In this document: one piece after another, positions 33,809 through 41,953 of the stretch | Numbering within the stretch: position 1 is the first letter of the stretch | Layout: each line of letters begins with the position of its first letter | DNA from: Streptomyces humidus | Lineage (GTDB): Bacteria > Actinomycetota > Actinomycetes > Streptomycetales > Streptomycetaceae | Length of the DNA stretch: 64,000 nucleotides | NCBI RefSeq assembly: GCF_014649655.1 | Contig: NZ_BMTL01000012.1 | Location: 161,485-225,484 of the forward strand | Direction: 5' to 3' | Made by a program: the position numbers and the translations under genes | Notes under the pieces: generated by a model | The model's database searches: none | Seen by the model: only the letters and a program-made list of their open reading frames with translations | Told to the model about the DNA's origin: nothing

Positions 33809-35262
33809 CCCGGCGTCTGCTGCTCAGTTACCTCGCCCTGACCGTCCTCGTCCTGGCGGGCCTGGAGATCCCCCTCGGTTTCCTCTACGCCCGCGGCGAG
33901 ACCTCCCGGGCCTCCCAGAACGTGGAACGCGACGCTTCGATGCTCGCCGAGATCACCGAGGAGGACATCGAGAACGGCGATCTCGACGCGCTGCCCGGCG
34001 TGGTCGGCGAGTACGCCGGACGCACGGGCGGCCATGTCGTCGTCACCGACAGACGGGGTGTCGTCCTGGCCGACTCCGACCCGGCCGGCCGCACCGGGGT
34101 CACCCTCGCGGCACAGCCGGACATCGCCCGCGCACTGGGCAACCGGCCCACCGTCACCAGCACCACCGACGACGACGGCGACGACGTCCTGTCGGCCACC
34201 GTGCCGGGCGCCTCGGGCACCACCGTTCGCGGCGCCCTGCGCCTGACCTACCCCCTGTCCGAGGTCGACGCCCGGGTCCATCGCATCTGGGGCGTTCTCG
34301 CCCTGGTCGGCGCGTGCATCCTCGTCGCCGTCGCGCTGGTCGCCTTCAGCCTGGCCCGCTGGATCACCCGCCCGCTGCGCACCCTGGAGGCCGCCACCGC
34401 CCAGCTCGCCGACGGGCAGCTCGCCACCCCGCCCGACGCGACCTCCGGCCCGCCCGAACTGCGCAGCCTCGCGGCTTCCTTCAACCACACCGCCACGCGG
34501 CTTCAGCACCTGCTGAAGGCTCAGCAGGCGTTCGCCTCCGAAGCGTCGCACCAGTTGAAGACCCCTCTGACGTCGCTGCGGCTGCGGCTGGAGAACTTCG
34601 AGCCCTGCCTCGACCCCCGCGCCCACGGAAGCCTGGAAGAAGCCATCGGCGAGGTCGAACGGCTCGGCCGCATGGTTCAGGGCCTGCTCGCCCTCGCCCG
34701 CCTGGAGAACACCGCCACCACCCCCGAGCCCGTCGACATCGACGCCGTTCTGGCCGACCGCGTCGCGATGTGGGAGCCGCTCGCCGCCGAGCAGTACGTC
34801 GCCGTCGACATCACGGGCCCGCCCGTCGGCCGGGTGTGGGCCATCCCCGGCGCCCTCGAGCAGATCGTCGACAACCTGCTCGCCAACGCCCTGCGCGTCT
34901 CCCCGCCGAGCACCACCATCACGCTCCACCGCACCCCCGGCGCCGTGCTCGACGTCATCGACGTCATCGACCAGGGACCCGGCATGTCCGAGGCCGACCG
35001 CGAACGGGCTTTCGAACGCTTCTGGCGCGCTTCCGACACCCGTCACGACGGCACGGGCCTCGGCCTGCCCATCGTCCGCCACCTCGTCGACGCCTCCGGC
35101 GGCGCCGTCACCCTGCACCCCGCTCCCGTCACGGGCCTCGACGCCCGCGTACGGCTGCGGCCGGTCGGCGCCCACGCGCCCCGGCGTCCCCTCGCGACGG
35201 ACGACGCCGTACAGACGCCCAGGAACCTCAGCCGCCGGCCCCGGACGACCGGACGGCGCTGA
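33805..35262 (+). CDS. sensor histidine kinase (HAMP, HisKA, HATPase)
   Basis: 485 aa. TM1 ~6-28, an extracytoplasmic sensor ~30-158, TM2 ~160-184, a HAMP linker, then HisKA with His249 in EASHQLKTPLTSLR and an HATPase with N box EQIVDNLLANALR and G boxes DQGPGMSE and GTGLGLPIV. The H-box Q-L-K replaces the more common E-L-R, seen in some actinobacterial kinases. The C-terminal tail is basic. It overlaps the response regulator by four bases and should phosphorylate it; the signal is unknown, with the upstream PepSY lipoprotein a candidate accessory. Confidence 0.92.
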   Translation: MTRRLLLSYLALTVLVLAGLEIPLGFLYARGETSRASQNVERDASMLAEITEEDIENGDLDALPGVVGEYAGRTGGHVVVTDRRGVVLADSDPAGRTGVTLAAQPDIARALGNRPTVTSTTDDDGDDVLSATVPGASGTTVRGALRLTYPLSEVDARVHRIWGVLALVGACILVAVALVAFSLARWITRPLRTLEAATAQLADGQLATPPDATSGPPELRSLAASFNHTATRLQHLLKAQQAFASEASHQLKTPLTSLRLRLENFEPCLDPRAHGSLEEAIGEVERLGRMVQGLLALARLENTATTPEPVDIDAVLADRVAMWEPLAAEQYVAVDITGPPVGRVWAIPGALEQIVDNLLANALRVSPPSTTITLHRTPGAVLDVIDVIDQGPGMSEADRERAFERFWRASDTRHDGTGLGLPIVRHLVDASGGAVTLHPAPVTGLDARVRLRPVGAHAPRRPLATDDAVQTPRNLSRRPRTTGRR

Positions 35263-35372
35263 AGCAGCGGCCGGGCGGCCACCTGTCCCTGTCCCTGTCC
35301 CTCGGCGCCTCGGCCGTCGGGGCCTCGGCCGTCGGATGGCTCAGGAAATCGAACACATGATTGAATACTGTC

Positions 35373-35606
35373 ATGCGACGGTTCCCCGACGATCTCGTCC
35401 GAGCGCAGCAGGAGTGGAGCGCCGCCTATCGGCAGCTCGCTGCCGGACCCGGTCGTACCGAGTCGCGGCGGCGTCTGCTCCGGCTGTCTGCTGCGGTGTT
35501 CTTCCACCCCTACTGGCAGCGGCGACGTCCCGATCCCTCCGCGTGGCGGGAACTGAGACGCCTGGAGGGCCCGGCGTCGGATGTGCGCGGGCGGCTCACC
35601 GGATGA
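35373..35606 (+). CDS. small protein of unknown function
   Basis: 77 aa, Arg/Leu-rich, starting MRRFPDDLVRAQQEWSAAYRQLA and containing FFHPYWQRR. No membrane segment or known domain. Its stop overlaps the next start (ATGA), so the two form a translationally coupled pair that I recall as recurrent in Streptomyces genomes. AATACT just upstream may be a -10 and the transcript nearly leaderless. The preceding 35263-35340 contains short tandem repeats (CTGTCC x3; GCCTCGGCCGTCGG x2). Confidence 0.65.
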   Translation: MRRFPDDLVRAQQEWSAAYRQLAAGPGRTESRRRLLRLSAAVFFHPYWQRRRPDPSAWRELRRLEGPASDVRGRLTG

Positions 35607-35875
35607 CGCGCCGGAACGCGGGACCGTACGCCTCCGACGACCCCGGAGAGCTGCCCGGACCGAGCCGCGTGATCGTGCATCCGCCCGCCCCCGCGGGCGG
35701 CCGGCGCGTTCGCGTGGACGGCGAGATCCTCGGGCTGGCTCACCACGTCGTCGACGTCGCGGAGTTCCTCCGGCGTGCCGGTCTGGAGATCGACCCGGCG
35801 GACATAGCGGGCTCACCCTGGATCGACTGGCGCGGAGTGGGGCCCGAGCACTGGGGCCGCGAGCCGGACGACTGA
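35603..35875 (+). CDS. small protein of unknown function, coupled to the preceding gene
   Basis: 90 aa. ATG 35603 overlaps the upstream stop. It contains RRVRVDGEILGLAHHVVDVAEFLRRAGLEIDPADI and ends in GSPWIDWRGVGPEHWG. No recognised domain. Conservation of the two-gene overlap suggests the products work together. Confidence 0.65.
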   Translation: MTRRNAGPYASDDPGELPGPSRVIVHPPAPAGGRRVRVDGEILGLAHHVVDVAEFLRRAGLEIDPADIAGSPWIDWRGVGPEHWGREPDD

Positions 35876-36057
35876 CCGCAGAGGGCGGGAACGCCGACGC
35901 CCGCGAGGGGCGAGAGGGAGCGCGAGGGGCGGGGGCCAGGGGCGATAGGTCGCCGGGCTCCGCCGCCGGTCGCGAGCCGCCCTGCGCCCTGTCCCGCCCT
36001 CTCGAACCATCCCGCCCTCTCGACTGTGCCAGTGTCGAGGCTCGAGGCGAAGACCCG

Positions 36058-36477
36058 TCAGCGCTTCGCGCAGACGGCCTCGACGAACTGGCCCACCTGC
36101 TCCTCGGACAGGTGACGTGCGAGGTCCGCCTCGCTGATCATCCCGACGAGGCGATGGTCGTCGACGACCGGCAGCCGGCGGATCCTGTGTTCCTCCATGG
36201 CCTGGAGAACCTGGCCGGCCCCGGCCCCGGCGTCGATCGTGACCGGCTTGCCCTGCTCCAGCTGGCCCGCGGTCATGGTCCGGGGGTCCTTGCCCCTGGC
36301 GACGCACTTCACGACGATGTCGCGATCCGTGATGATTCCGTGGAGCCGATCGTCGGCACCGCAGATCGGCAGCGCTCCGACGTCCAGTTCCTTCATTCTG
36401 CGCGCCGCGTCCTCAAGCGTTTCGTTCTCCTGGATGCAGGTGGCTCCGGCGTGCATGATGTCCCGGGCGGTGGTCAT
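36058..36477 (-). CDS. tandem CBS-domain protein
   Basis: 139 aa consisting of two CBS motifs and nothing else: ARDIMHAGATCIQENETLEDAARRMKELDVGALPICG...HGIITDRDIVVK and PVTIDAGAGAGQVLQAMEEHRIRRLPVVDDHRLVGMISEADLARHL. Such stand-alone pairs bind adenosine nucleotides. ATG 36477 has AAGGAGA six bases upstream. The neighbours (phosphoribosyltransferase-hydrolase fusion and CBS-bearing S2P) are typical of a redox/energy-stress cluster in actinomycetes. Confidence 0.92.
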   Translation of the reverse strand: MTTARDIMHAGATCIQENETLEDAARRMKELDVGALPICGADDRLHGIITDRDIVVKCVARGKDPRTMTAGQLEQGKPVTIDAGAGAGQVLQAMEEHRIRRLPVVDDHRLVGMISEADLARHLSEEQVGQFVEAVCAKR

Positions 36478-36685
36478 GGTCGTCTCCTTAGGGCGTCGAA
36501 GGCGGCGCGGGGGAGAGGCCACGGAGTCTGGCCAACCCCGGCCGGTACTCCTCCAGACCAGTGTGAGCGCCGGGCCCACCCCGCGCATGCCGGGGGAGAG
36601 GCGGCCGCGCGGGACGGGCCGTCGGTGACCCCGTGCCAGGTCTCAGCCCTCAGGTGCCGCACGGGCGCCGGAGCGCACGTCCGGT

Positions 36686-38014
36686 TCAGCGCGCCGCATG
36701 CGAGACCGGTGCCATGTGGTCGGTGAACCAGTCACGGGCCAGATCGGTGACCTTCTCCAGGGCGCCGGGTTCCTCGAAGAGGTGGGTCGCGCCGGGGACG
36801 ACCGAGAGCCGGCTCTCGCAGCGCAGCCGGGCCTGGGCGTCGCGGTTGAGGTCGAGCACCAGCTCGTCGTGGCCCCCGACGATCAGCAGCGTGGGCGCGT
36901 TCACGGCCGGCAGCCGTGGGCCGGCCAGGTCGGGCCTGCCACCCCTGGAGACGACCGCGGCGATCCGCGCGCCGGGCTCCGCGGCCGCCCACAACGCGGC
37001 GGCCGCGCCGGTGCTCGCACCGAAGTAGCCCACAGCCAGCCCCTGGGTCTCCGGCAGACCGCGCAGCCAGCCGGTGGCGTCCGCCAGCCGCCCGGCCAGC
37101 AGCCCGGTGTCGAACACGTTGGCCCTGTCCGCCTCTTCCTCCTCGGTGAGCAGGTCGAACAGGAGAGTGCCGAGCCCGGCCCGGTTCAGCCCGAGCGCCA
37201 CGAACCGGTTGCGCGGGCTGTGCCGGCTGCTGCCGCTGCCGTGCGCGAACAGCACCACACCGGTCGCGCCCTCGGGCAGGGTCAGCTTCCCGCGCAGCAC
37301 CGTCGCACCGGCCCGCACATCCACCTCCCGGTCGTCCGGCCCCGAGTGCCGCGGCCCCGTCCGGCGGGCGCCCGGCGGACGGGCCACGGCCTCTTCCAGA
37401 CACGCGACGACCTCGTCGTCGTCCGTCTGGGAGAAGTCGGCGTAGAACTGCCCGATCGCGTAGAAGTCCCACGGGGTGTCCAGGCACACCAGTTCGTCGG
37501 CGTCCTCGCCGAGCCGTGCGGCCCAGTCGCGCGGCGCCACGGGGACGGCGAGCACGATACGCGCCGCTCCCCCGGCACGGGCGATCCGGCAGGCCGCACG
37601 CGCCGTGGACCCCGTGGCCACCCCGTCGTCGACCACCACCACCGTGCGGCCCTGTGTGCCCACCGGTTCCCGCCCCGCCCGGTAGCGCCGGGCCCGGCGC
37701 TCCAGCACCTCCCGCTCACGCGCCTCCACCTGGGCCAGCTCGTCCGGGGCGACACGCGCGGCGCGCATCACGTCATCGTTGATCACACGCACGCCGCCCT
37801 CACCGATGGCTCCCATCCCCAGCTCCGGCTGGAACGGCACGCCCAGCTTGCGCACCAGGCAGACATCGAGCGGCGCGCCGAGCGCCTCCGCGACCTCCGC
37901 GGCGACCGGCACCCCGCCACGGGGCAGCCCCAGCACCACCACCTCGGCACCCTTCAGATGCCCCAGCCGGGCGGCCAGCTGCCGACCGGCATCACGACGA
38001 TCCCTGAAGAACAC
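36686..38014 (-). CDS. phosphoribosyltransferase - dienelactone-hydrolase-like fusion
   Basis: 442 aa. GTG 38014 follows GAGGAGGT. The N-terminal ~215 residues are a type I phosphoribosyltransferase with PRPP loop VDDGVATGST (residues 128-137) and GLPRGGVPVA near 29-38. The C-terminal half is an alpha/beta-hydrolase with nucleophile Ser334 in GASTG, Asp383 in GGHDEL and His411 in GATHLF. Both catalytic sets look complete. This fusion is found beside universal-stress and CBS proteins in actinobacteria; its reaction is not established. The start of the S2P gene lies upstream on the same strand. Confidence 0.88.
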   Translation of the reverse strand: MFFRDRRDAGRQLAARLGHLKGAEVVVLGLPRGGVPVAAEVAEALGAPLDVCLVRKLGVPFQPELGMGAIGEGGVRVINDDVMRAARVAPDELAQVEAREREVLERRARRYRAGREPVGTQGRTVVVVDDGVATGSTARAACRIARAGGAARIVLAVPVAPRDWAARLGEDADELVCLDTPWDFYAIGQFYADFSQTDDDEVVACLEEAVARPPGARRTGPRHSGPDDREVDVRAGATVLRGKLTLPEGATGVVLFAHGSGSSRHSPRNRFVALGLNRAGLGTLLFDLLTEEEEADRANVFDTGLLAGRLADATGWLRGLPETQGLAVGYFGASTGAAAALWAAAEPGARIAAVVSRGGRPDLAGPRLPAVNAPTLLIVGGHDELVLDLNRDAQARLRCESRLSVVPGATHLFEEPGALEKVTDLARDWFTDHMAPVSHAAR

Positions 38015-38132
38015 GACCCGACCTCCTCGTCCGGAGGAACACGACGGGCGACACGCGCCCCGTACCTCCATCCTCGACCCCGCGGCACCGGACGCGCATC
38101 GCCACACGACCCGCCCGGGCGCCGGCCCGCGG

Positions 38133-39275
38133 TCACCGGCCGTCACGCCGGCCGGGGGACGTACGCATCAACCAGTTCACCGTCCGGCTGACGTCCGAGA
38201 GCGAGACGATTCCGACGAGCCGGCCCTCGTCCACGACCAGCACCCGGTGCTCGGCGCCCGGCTCCATCCGCGGCAGCAGATCCGCCAGCGGGCTGTCCGA
38301 CCCCACCACGTTGACCTGCGACAACGGCACCATCACCTGTCTGACGGACATGTAGTGCGCCTCGGTCTGCGGCAGCTGTCTGGCACGGTCGAGGGTGATC
38401 AGCCCGACCGGTGCCCCGTCGTCGGTCACCGGGAACGCCGAGTGGCGGTAGCGGTAGCGCGGGTCGGTGAGGAATTCCGCGATGGTGACGTCCGCCGCAA
38501 CGGTGACAGGTCCGGACGTCATCGCCTCCCGTACCGGCACACCGGCGAGCGCCCCGCGCAGCTGGGCCTGCTGCCCCTCGGCGGTGGCGGTCGCGATGAG
38601 GAACCAGCCGATCAACGCCAGCCAGAGGCCGCCGAACGCGCGGCTCGTCAGGAACGTGATCACGCCGAGCGCCACGAGCAGCCACCCGAAGACCCGCCCC
38701 GCGGCGGTCGCCCCGGCCGTCGCCCGAAGCCGGTCCCCCGTGCGCCACCACAGGAAGGCGCGCAGCAGCCTGCCCCCGTCGAGCGGCGCGGCGGGTACCG
38801 AGTTGAAGATCGCGAGCAGCACGTTGATGCCGGCGAGCCAGGCCGCCATCTCCACCACGATCCCGGACGCGGACGCCCGGTCGAGCAGCCAGGCGCACAG
38901 GGCGAAGAGCCCGCCCAGCAGGAGGCTGACGAGGGGGCCGACGCCGGCGATCCTCAGTTCCGCGCCGGGACTGGACGCCTCGGTCTTGAGCCGGGCCGCT
39001 CCGCCCAGCAGCCACAGCACGATGTCGTCCACCTCGACGCCGTTGCGCCGGGCCACGACGGCATGCGCCAGCTCATGGGCGAGCAGGGAGGCGAAGAAGA
39101 CCACGGCGGTGCAGAGGCCGGCCGCCCAGTACACCGCCCGGGCATGCCCCGGATACGTCTCCGGGAGGCGGCCCTGCGACAGGCCGAACGCGATGATGCC
39201 GAAGATGAGCAGCACGCTCCAGTGCACGCCGATCCGGACTCCCGAGATCCGTCCCAGAACGAACGTCGCTTTCAC
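38133..39275 (-). CDS. site-2 protease (M50, Rip-like) with C-terminal CBS pair
   Basis: 380 aa. Six membrane segments; zinc motif HELAH at 67-71 and second motif NSVPAAPLDGGR (Asp ligand). The C-terminal ~130 residues hold two CBS domains (VREAMTSGPVTVAADVTIAEFL..., VRQVMVPLSQVNVV...). These intramembrane proteases cut anti-sigma factors or other membrane substrates; CBS domains may gate them by nucleotide binding. No anti-sigma gene is adjacent. It probably forms a loose same-strand group with the fusion enzyme (118 bp downstream) and the CBS protein. Confidence 0.9.
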   Translation of the reverse strand: MKATFVLGRISGVRIGVHWSVLLIFGIIAFGLSQGRLPETYPGHARAVYWAAGLCTAVVFFASLLAHELAHAVVARRNGVEVDDIVLWLLGGAARLKTEASSPGAELRIAGVGPLVSLLLGGLFALCAWLLDRASASGIVVEMAAWLAGINVLLAIFNSVPAAPLDGGRLLRAFLWWRTGDRLRATAGATAAGRVFGWLLVALGVITFLTSRAFGGLWLALIGWFLIATATAEGQQAQLRGALAGVPVREAMTSGPVTVAADVTIAEFLTDPRYRYRHSAFPVTDDGAPVGLITLDRARQLPQTEAHYMSVRQVMVPLSQVNVVGSDSPLADLLPRMEPGAEHRVLVVDEGRLVGIVSLSDVSRTVNWLMRTSPGRRDGR

Positions 39276-39753
39276 CGAGCTCTCCCCTCCTCACGCCTCC
39301 TCGAGCCTCCACAGGCCGTCATCCACAGGCCGTCATCCACAAGGCAGCCGTGCCGTCCGGCCACCGCTTCGGCTCACCGCCGAACCGCCGTCCGTCTCGT
39401 ACCGTCGGAGATGAAGCGCGGTGTGCGCGCCACGCCGTTCGTCGCTCGCACGCTCGCCCCGGAATCCCGCCGCGCGGATCCTGCCCACTTCCAGTACACC
39501 CTCGGGCCCGCCGCATCGCGCGCCGACCGGGCCTGGAGGCGGGGAGAGCACGCGTCGGAGGCGGGGAGAACACCGAGGGCTCGGACCGGCGGCGCAGACG
39601 ACGGGAGACGCGTCGACCGTCGAAGCCGAGCGGGAAGCCGTGTGATCTTCCTGAGGCGCGATCCGGATTTCCTGTGGTTCGACGGTCCGCGGACGTCGAG
39701 AATGTGCTCCCCGCTCCGTCCCGGTCACATCAGCGGTGGTCACCACCGGCCGG

Positions 39754-39798
39754 ACGAGGAACACGAGGAACACGAGGAGCACGAGGAACACGAGGAAG
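39754..39798 (+). repeat. 9-bp tandem repeat (x5) supplying multiple ribosome-binding sites
   Basis: Five units of ACGAGGAAC (third and fifth slightly changed) run to 14 bp before the VOC gene start. Each unit contains GAGGA, an anti-SD match. The gap 39276-39811 otherwise holds no gene; a 15-bp direct repeat (CAGGCCGTCATCCAC) lies near 39310-39340. Confidence 0.85.
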
Positions 39799-39811
39799 AG
39801 GGAGAACCGTC

Positions 39812-40252
39812 ATGGCGATTCAGCGGATGGACAACGTCGGCATCGTCGTCGAGGACATGGATGCCGCTGTCGCGTTCTTCGTGGAACTCGGTCTGGAGCT
39901 GGAAGGCAGGGCGGAGGTCGAGGGCCTCTTCGCCGACCGGTGCACGGGACTCGACGGCGTCCGCTGCGACATCGCGATGCTCCGGACCCCCGACGGTCAC
40001 AGCCGGCTCGAGCTGGCGAAGTACCGCAGCCCCGCGGCGACCGGCGCCGGGCCGCGCAACCGGCCGCACAACATTCTGGGCACGCACCGCGTCATGTTCG
40101 CCGTCGACGACATCGAGGACACCGTTGCCCGCCTGCGTCCGCACGGAGCCGAACTCGTCGGCGAGATCGCCCGGTTCGAGGACAGCTATCTGCTCTGCTA
40201 CCTCCGCGGCCCGGAGGGCGTCATCGTCGGACTGGCCGAGCAACTGAGCTGA
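39812..40252 (+). CDS. VOC (glyoxalase/bleomycin-resistance fold) protein
   Basis: 146 aa, starting MAIQRMDNVGIVVEDMDAAVAFFVELGLELEGRAEVEG and ending with YLLCYLRGPEGVIVGLAEQLS. Two beta-alpha-beta-beta-beta modules form the VOC fold. The first strand has Asn (DNVGIVVED) where glyoxalase I has a metal-binding His, while E at the C-terminal strand position is replaced by V/G, so metal binding is doubtful. The function cannot be assigned. Translation may be boosted by the GAGGA repeat immediately upstream. Confidence 0.82.
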   Translation: MAIQRMDNVGIVVEDMDAAVAFFVELGLELEGRAEVEGLFADRCTGLDGVRCDIAMLRTPDGHSRLELAKYRSPAATGAGPRNRPHNILGTHRVMFAVDDIEDTVARLRPHGAELVGEIARFEDSYLLCYLRGPEGVIVGLAEQLS

Positions 40253-40840
40253 CCAGTGCTCTGCACCGCGCCCTTGCACCGACATCGATGCGGCAGACGG
40301 CGACGGACCAGGGCGCGAAGGCGGTGTGTCGGGGCGGATCAGCGGGTTGTACGGATCACCACGGTGAGGCCGGTGGCGGCTGACTCTGTCCGGGCCGGGG
40401 GTCGGCCGAGAGGACTCGAGGGCGTCTCCCCATCCCAGGAAGGCGTCTCAGGCAGTGCTTGTTTGCGCAGCTCAGGGTGGGTGGGATGGTTGCGGCGTTG
40501 CGAGTTGGGCGGTGGTGGTTGCGGTGGGTCCCCGGTGCCTTTGAAGCTGTGGGTGTCGCACCGGCCGGGATGGATTTGAGGGCCCCGGTAGCAGCCTGGC
40601 GACGACTCCCGCCTTGTGCCTGGGTGCCCGACGTGCGGCATCGGCGTCCTGCGGCGCCCGCCGCCCCGCGATCCCGGGGGCGGGAACATCCGGGCGACTC
40701 CTGCCCGCTCGGGCGGCAGGCCGTCATGTCCCCGGATCGGACGCCGACGGGTGGCGAGACGTCGGCGGGCGCGTTCGGCGGAGAGCCGGCGCGGGCCGGG
40801 AGCGACCCCATACGGACCACGAGAAGAAGGAAGACACGAC
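40253..40840. other. gene-free region, 588 bp
   Basis: No open frame here has convincing codon bias together with a recognisable product. The stretch 40440-40620 is G/T-rich on the + strand, unlike the flanks, and may be a decayed element. The right end carries the RBS region of the duplicated secreted protein (AGAAGAAGGAAGA). Confidence 0.4.
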
Positions 40841-41746
40841 ATGAGCAGGAACACCCACCCACGCCGTCGTCCGGGCCGCCGCGCGGCCGCCGCCGGGCTC
40901 CTCCTGGCCGTCGGGCTCGGTATGTCGACACAGGTGACGGCACAGGCCGCCGCCCCCGCCACCGCGAAGGCGTCCGCCGCGCTGCGGTCGGTCAGTGGCT
41001 TCAACGGTGACCTGGTGACCCAGGTCGCCGACTTCTACGGCGCGTACGTCGACGCGAAGGACGACCCCGCGGGCCCGGACACCGCGCAGGTCAAGGCGTT
41101 GCGCGCGCACTACCTGACGCCCGCTTTCGCCGAGCGGCTGGCGGCTTGGGAGAAGAAGAACAAGGTGGACGGTGTCCTGCGCACCCGGCACGTTCCGGTG
41201 GACTGGACGGTGAGCGAGAGTGACAACGGCCTTGAGGTCGTCGTCACCCTGACCTTCGGCGGCGGGGAGTCGCCGACGACGACGACCAGGCTCGTCGTGA
41301 AGCATGAGCCGGGCAGCGGCATCACCGACATCCGCACCACGCGCATCGCCCCCGCGAGGGCGTCCGCGGCGGTGCGGTCGGTCAGTGGCAGGACCGGTGA
41401 CTCGGTGACCCAGGTCGCCGACTTCTACGGCGCGTACGTCGACGCGAAGGACGACCCCATGGGCCCGGACACCGCACTGGTCAAGGCGTTGCGCGCGCAC
41501 TACCTGACGCCCGCTTTCGCCGAGCGGCTGGCGGCTTGGGAGAAGAAGAACAAGGTGGACGGTGTCCTGCGCGCCCGGCACGTTCCGGTGGACTGGACGG
41601 TGAGCGAGAGTGGCAACAGCCGGGAGATCGTCGTCACCCACGCCTTCGGCGGCGGGGAGTCGCCGACTGTGAGGACCAACCTCGTCGTGGAACTGGAGCC
41701 GGTGTTCGGCGACGTCACCGACATCCGCACCACGAGCGCCCGCTGA
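40841..41746 (+). CDS. secreted protein with an internally duplicated ~130-aa domain
   Basis: 301 aa. Signal peptide RRAAAAGLLLAVGLGMSTQVTAQAAA. The mature protein is two copies of one domain: each runs LRSVSG/VRSVSG...VTQVADFYGAYVDAKDDP...VKALRAHYLTPAFAERLAAWEKKNKVDGVLR.RHVPVDWTVSES...TDIRTT. The copies are about 90% identical, encoded by a 390-bp tandem repeat. The pattern (helical DFYGAYVDA...LRAHYLTPAF) recalls DUF3828/NTF2-like lipoproteins. No catalytic motif is seen. It is monocistronic with a strong terminator. Confidence 0.82.
   Translation: MSRNTHPRRRPGRRAAAAGLLLAVGLGMSTQVTAQAAAPATAKASAALRSVSGFNGDLVTQVADFYGAYVDAKDDPAGPDTAQVKALRAHYLTPAFAERLAAWEKKNKVDGVLRTRHVPVDWTVSESDNGLEVVVTLTFGGGESPTTTTRLVVKHEPGSGITDIRTTRIAPARASAAVRSVSGRTGDSVTQVADFYGAYVDAKDDPMGPDTALVKALRAHYLTPAFAERLAAWEKKNKVDGVLRARHVPVDWTVSESGNSREIVVTHAFGGGESPTVRTNLVVELEPVFGDVTDIRTTSAR
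40984..41743. repeat. 390-bp tandem duplication inside the secreted-protein gene
   Basis: The first unit starts at GCGGTCGGTCAGTGGC 40984, the second at 41374. Long stretches (for example the segment covering FYGAYVDAKDDP and ERLAAWEKKNKVDGVL) are identical at DNA level, while the end of each unit has diverged, so the duplication is recent or is being homogenised. Confidence 0.9.
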
Positions 41747-41768
41747 CGACGCAGCCGCTCCGCCCGGT

Positions 41769-41794
41769 CCGCTTCCGGCTTCGGCCGGGAGCGG
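41769..41794 (+). terminator. terminator with UUCG tetraloop
   Basis: CCGCTTCCGGC-TTCG-GCCGGGAGCGG, an 11-bp stem (one G-U) closed by the stable UUCG loop, 22 bp after the duplicated gene. Confidence 0.8.
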
Positions 41795-41953
41795 CGGACA
41801 CGATGGTGTCTGCGCCGGGGATGTGAAGCCGGACCAACGCGCGAGGTGGGCGGCCCCTCCCGGCCTCGCCCCGATCCCATCGACGGCGGGGCCGGACAAG
41901 GCCCCGCTCCCGCCGGTCGTGCTGCCCGGCGGGCTGCGTGCCCTGTCGCTTCG

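Noticed and set aside
40339..41004. Minus-strand frame covering the 40.3-41.0 kb gap
   Set aside because: Low-complexity product that runs antisense into a clear signal-peptide gene; no motif recognised.
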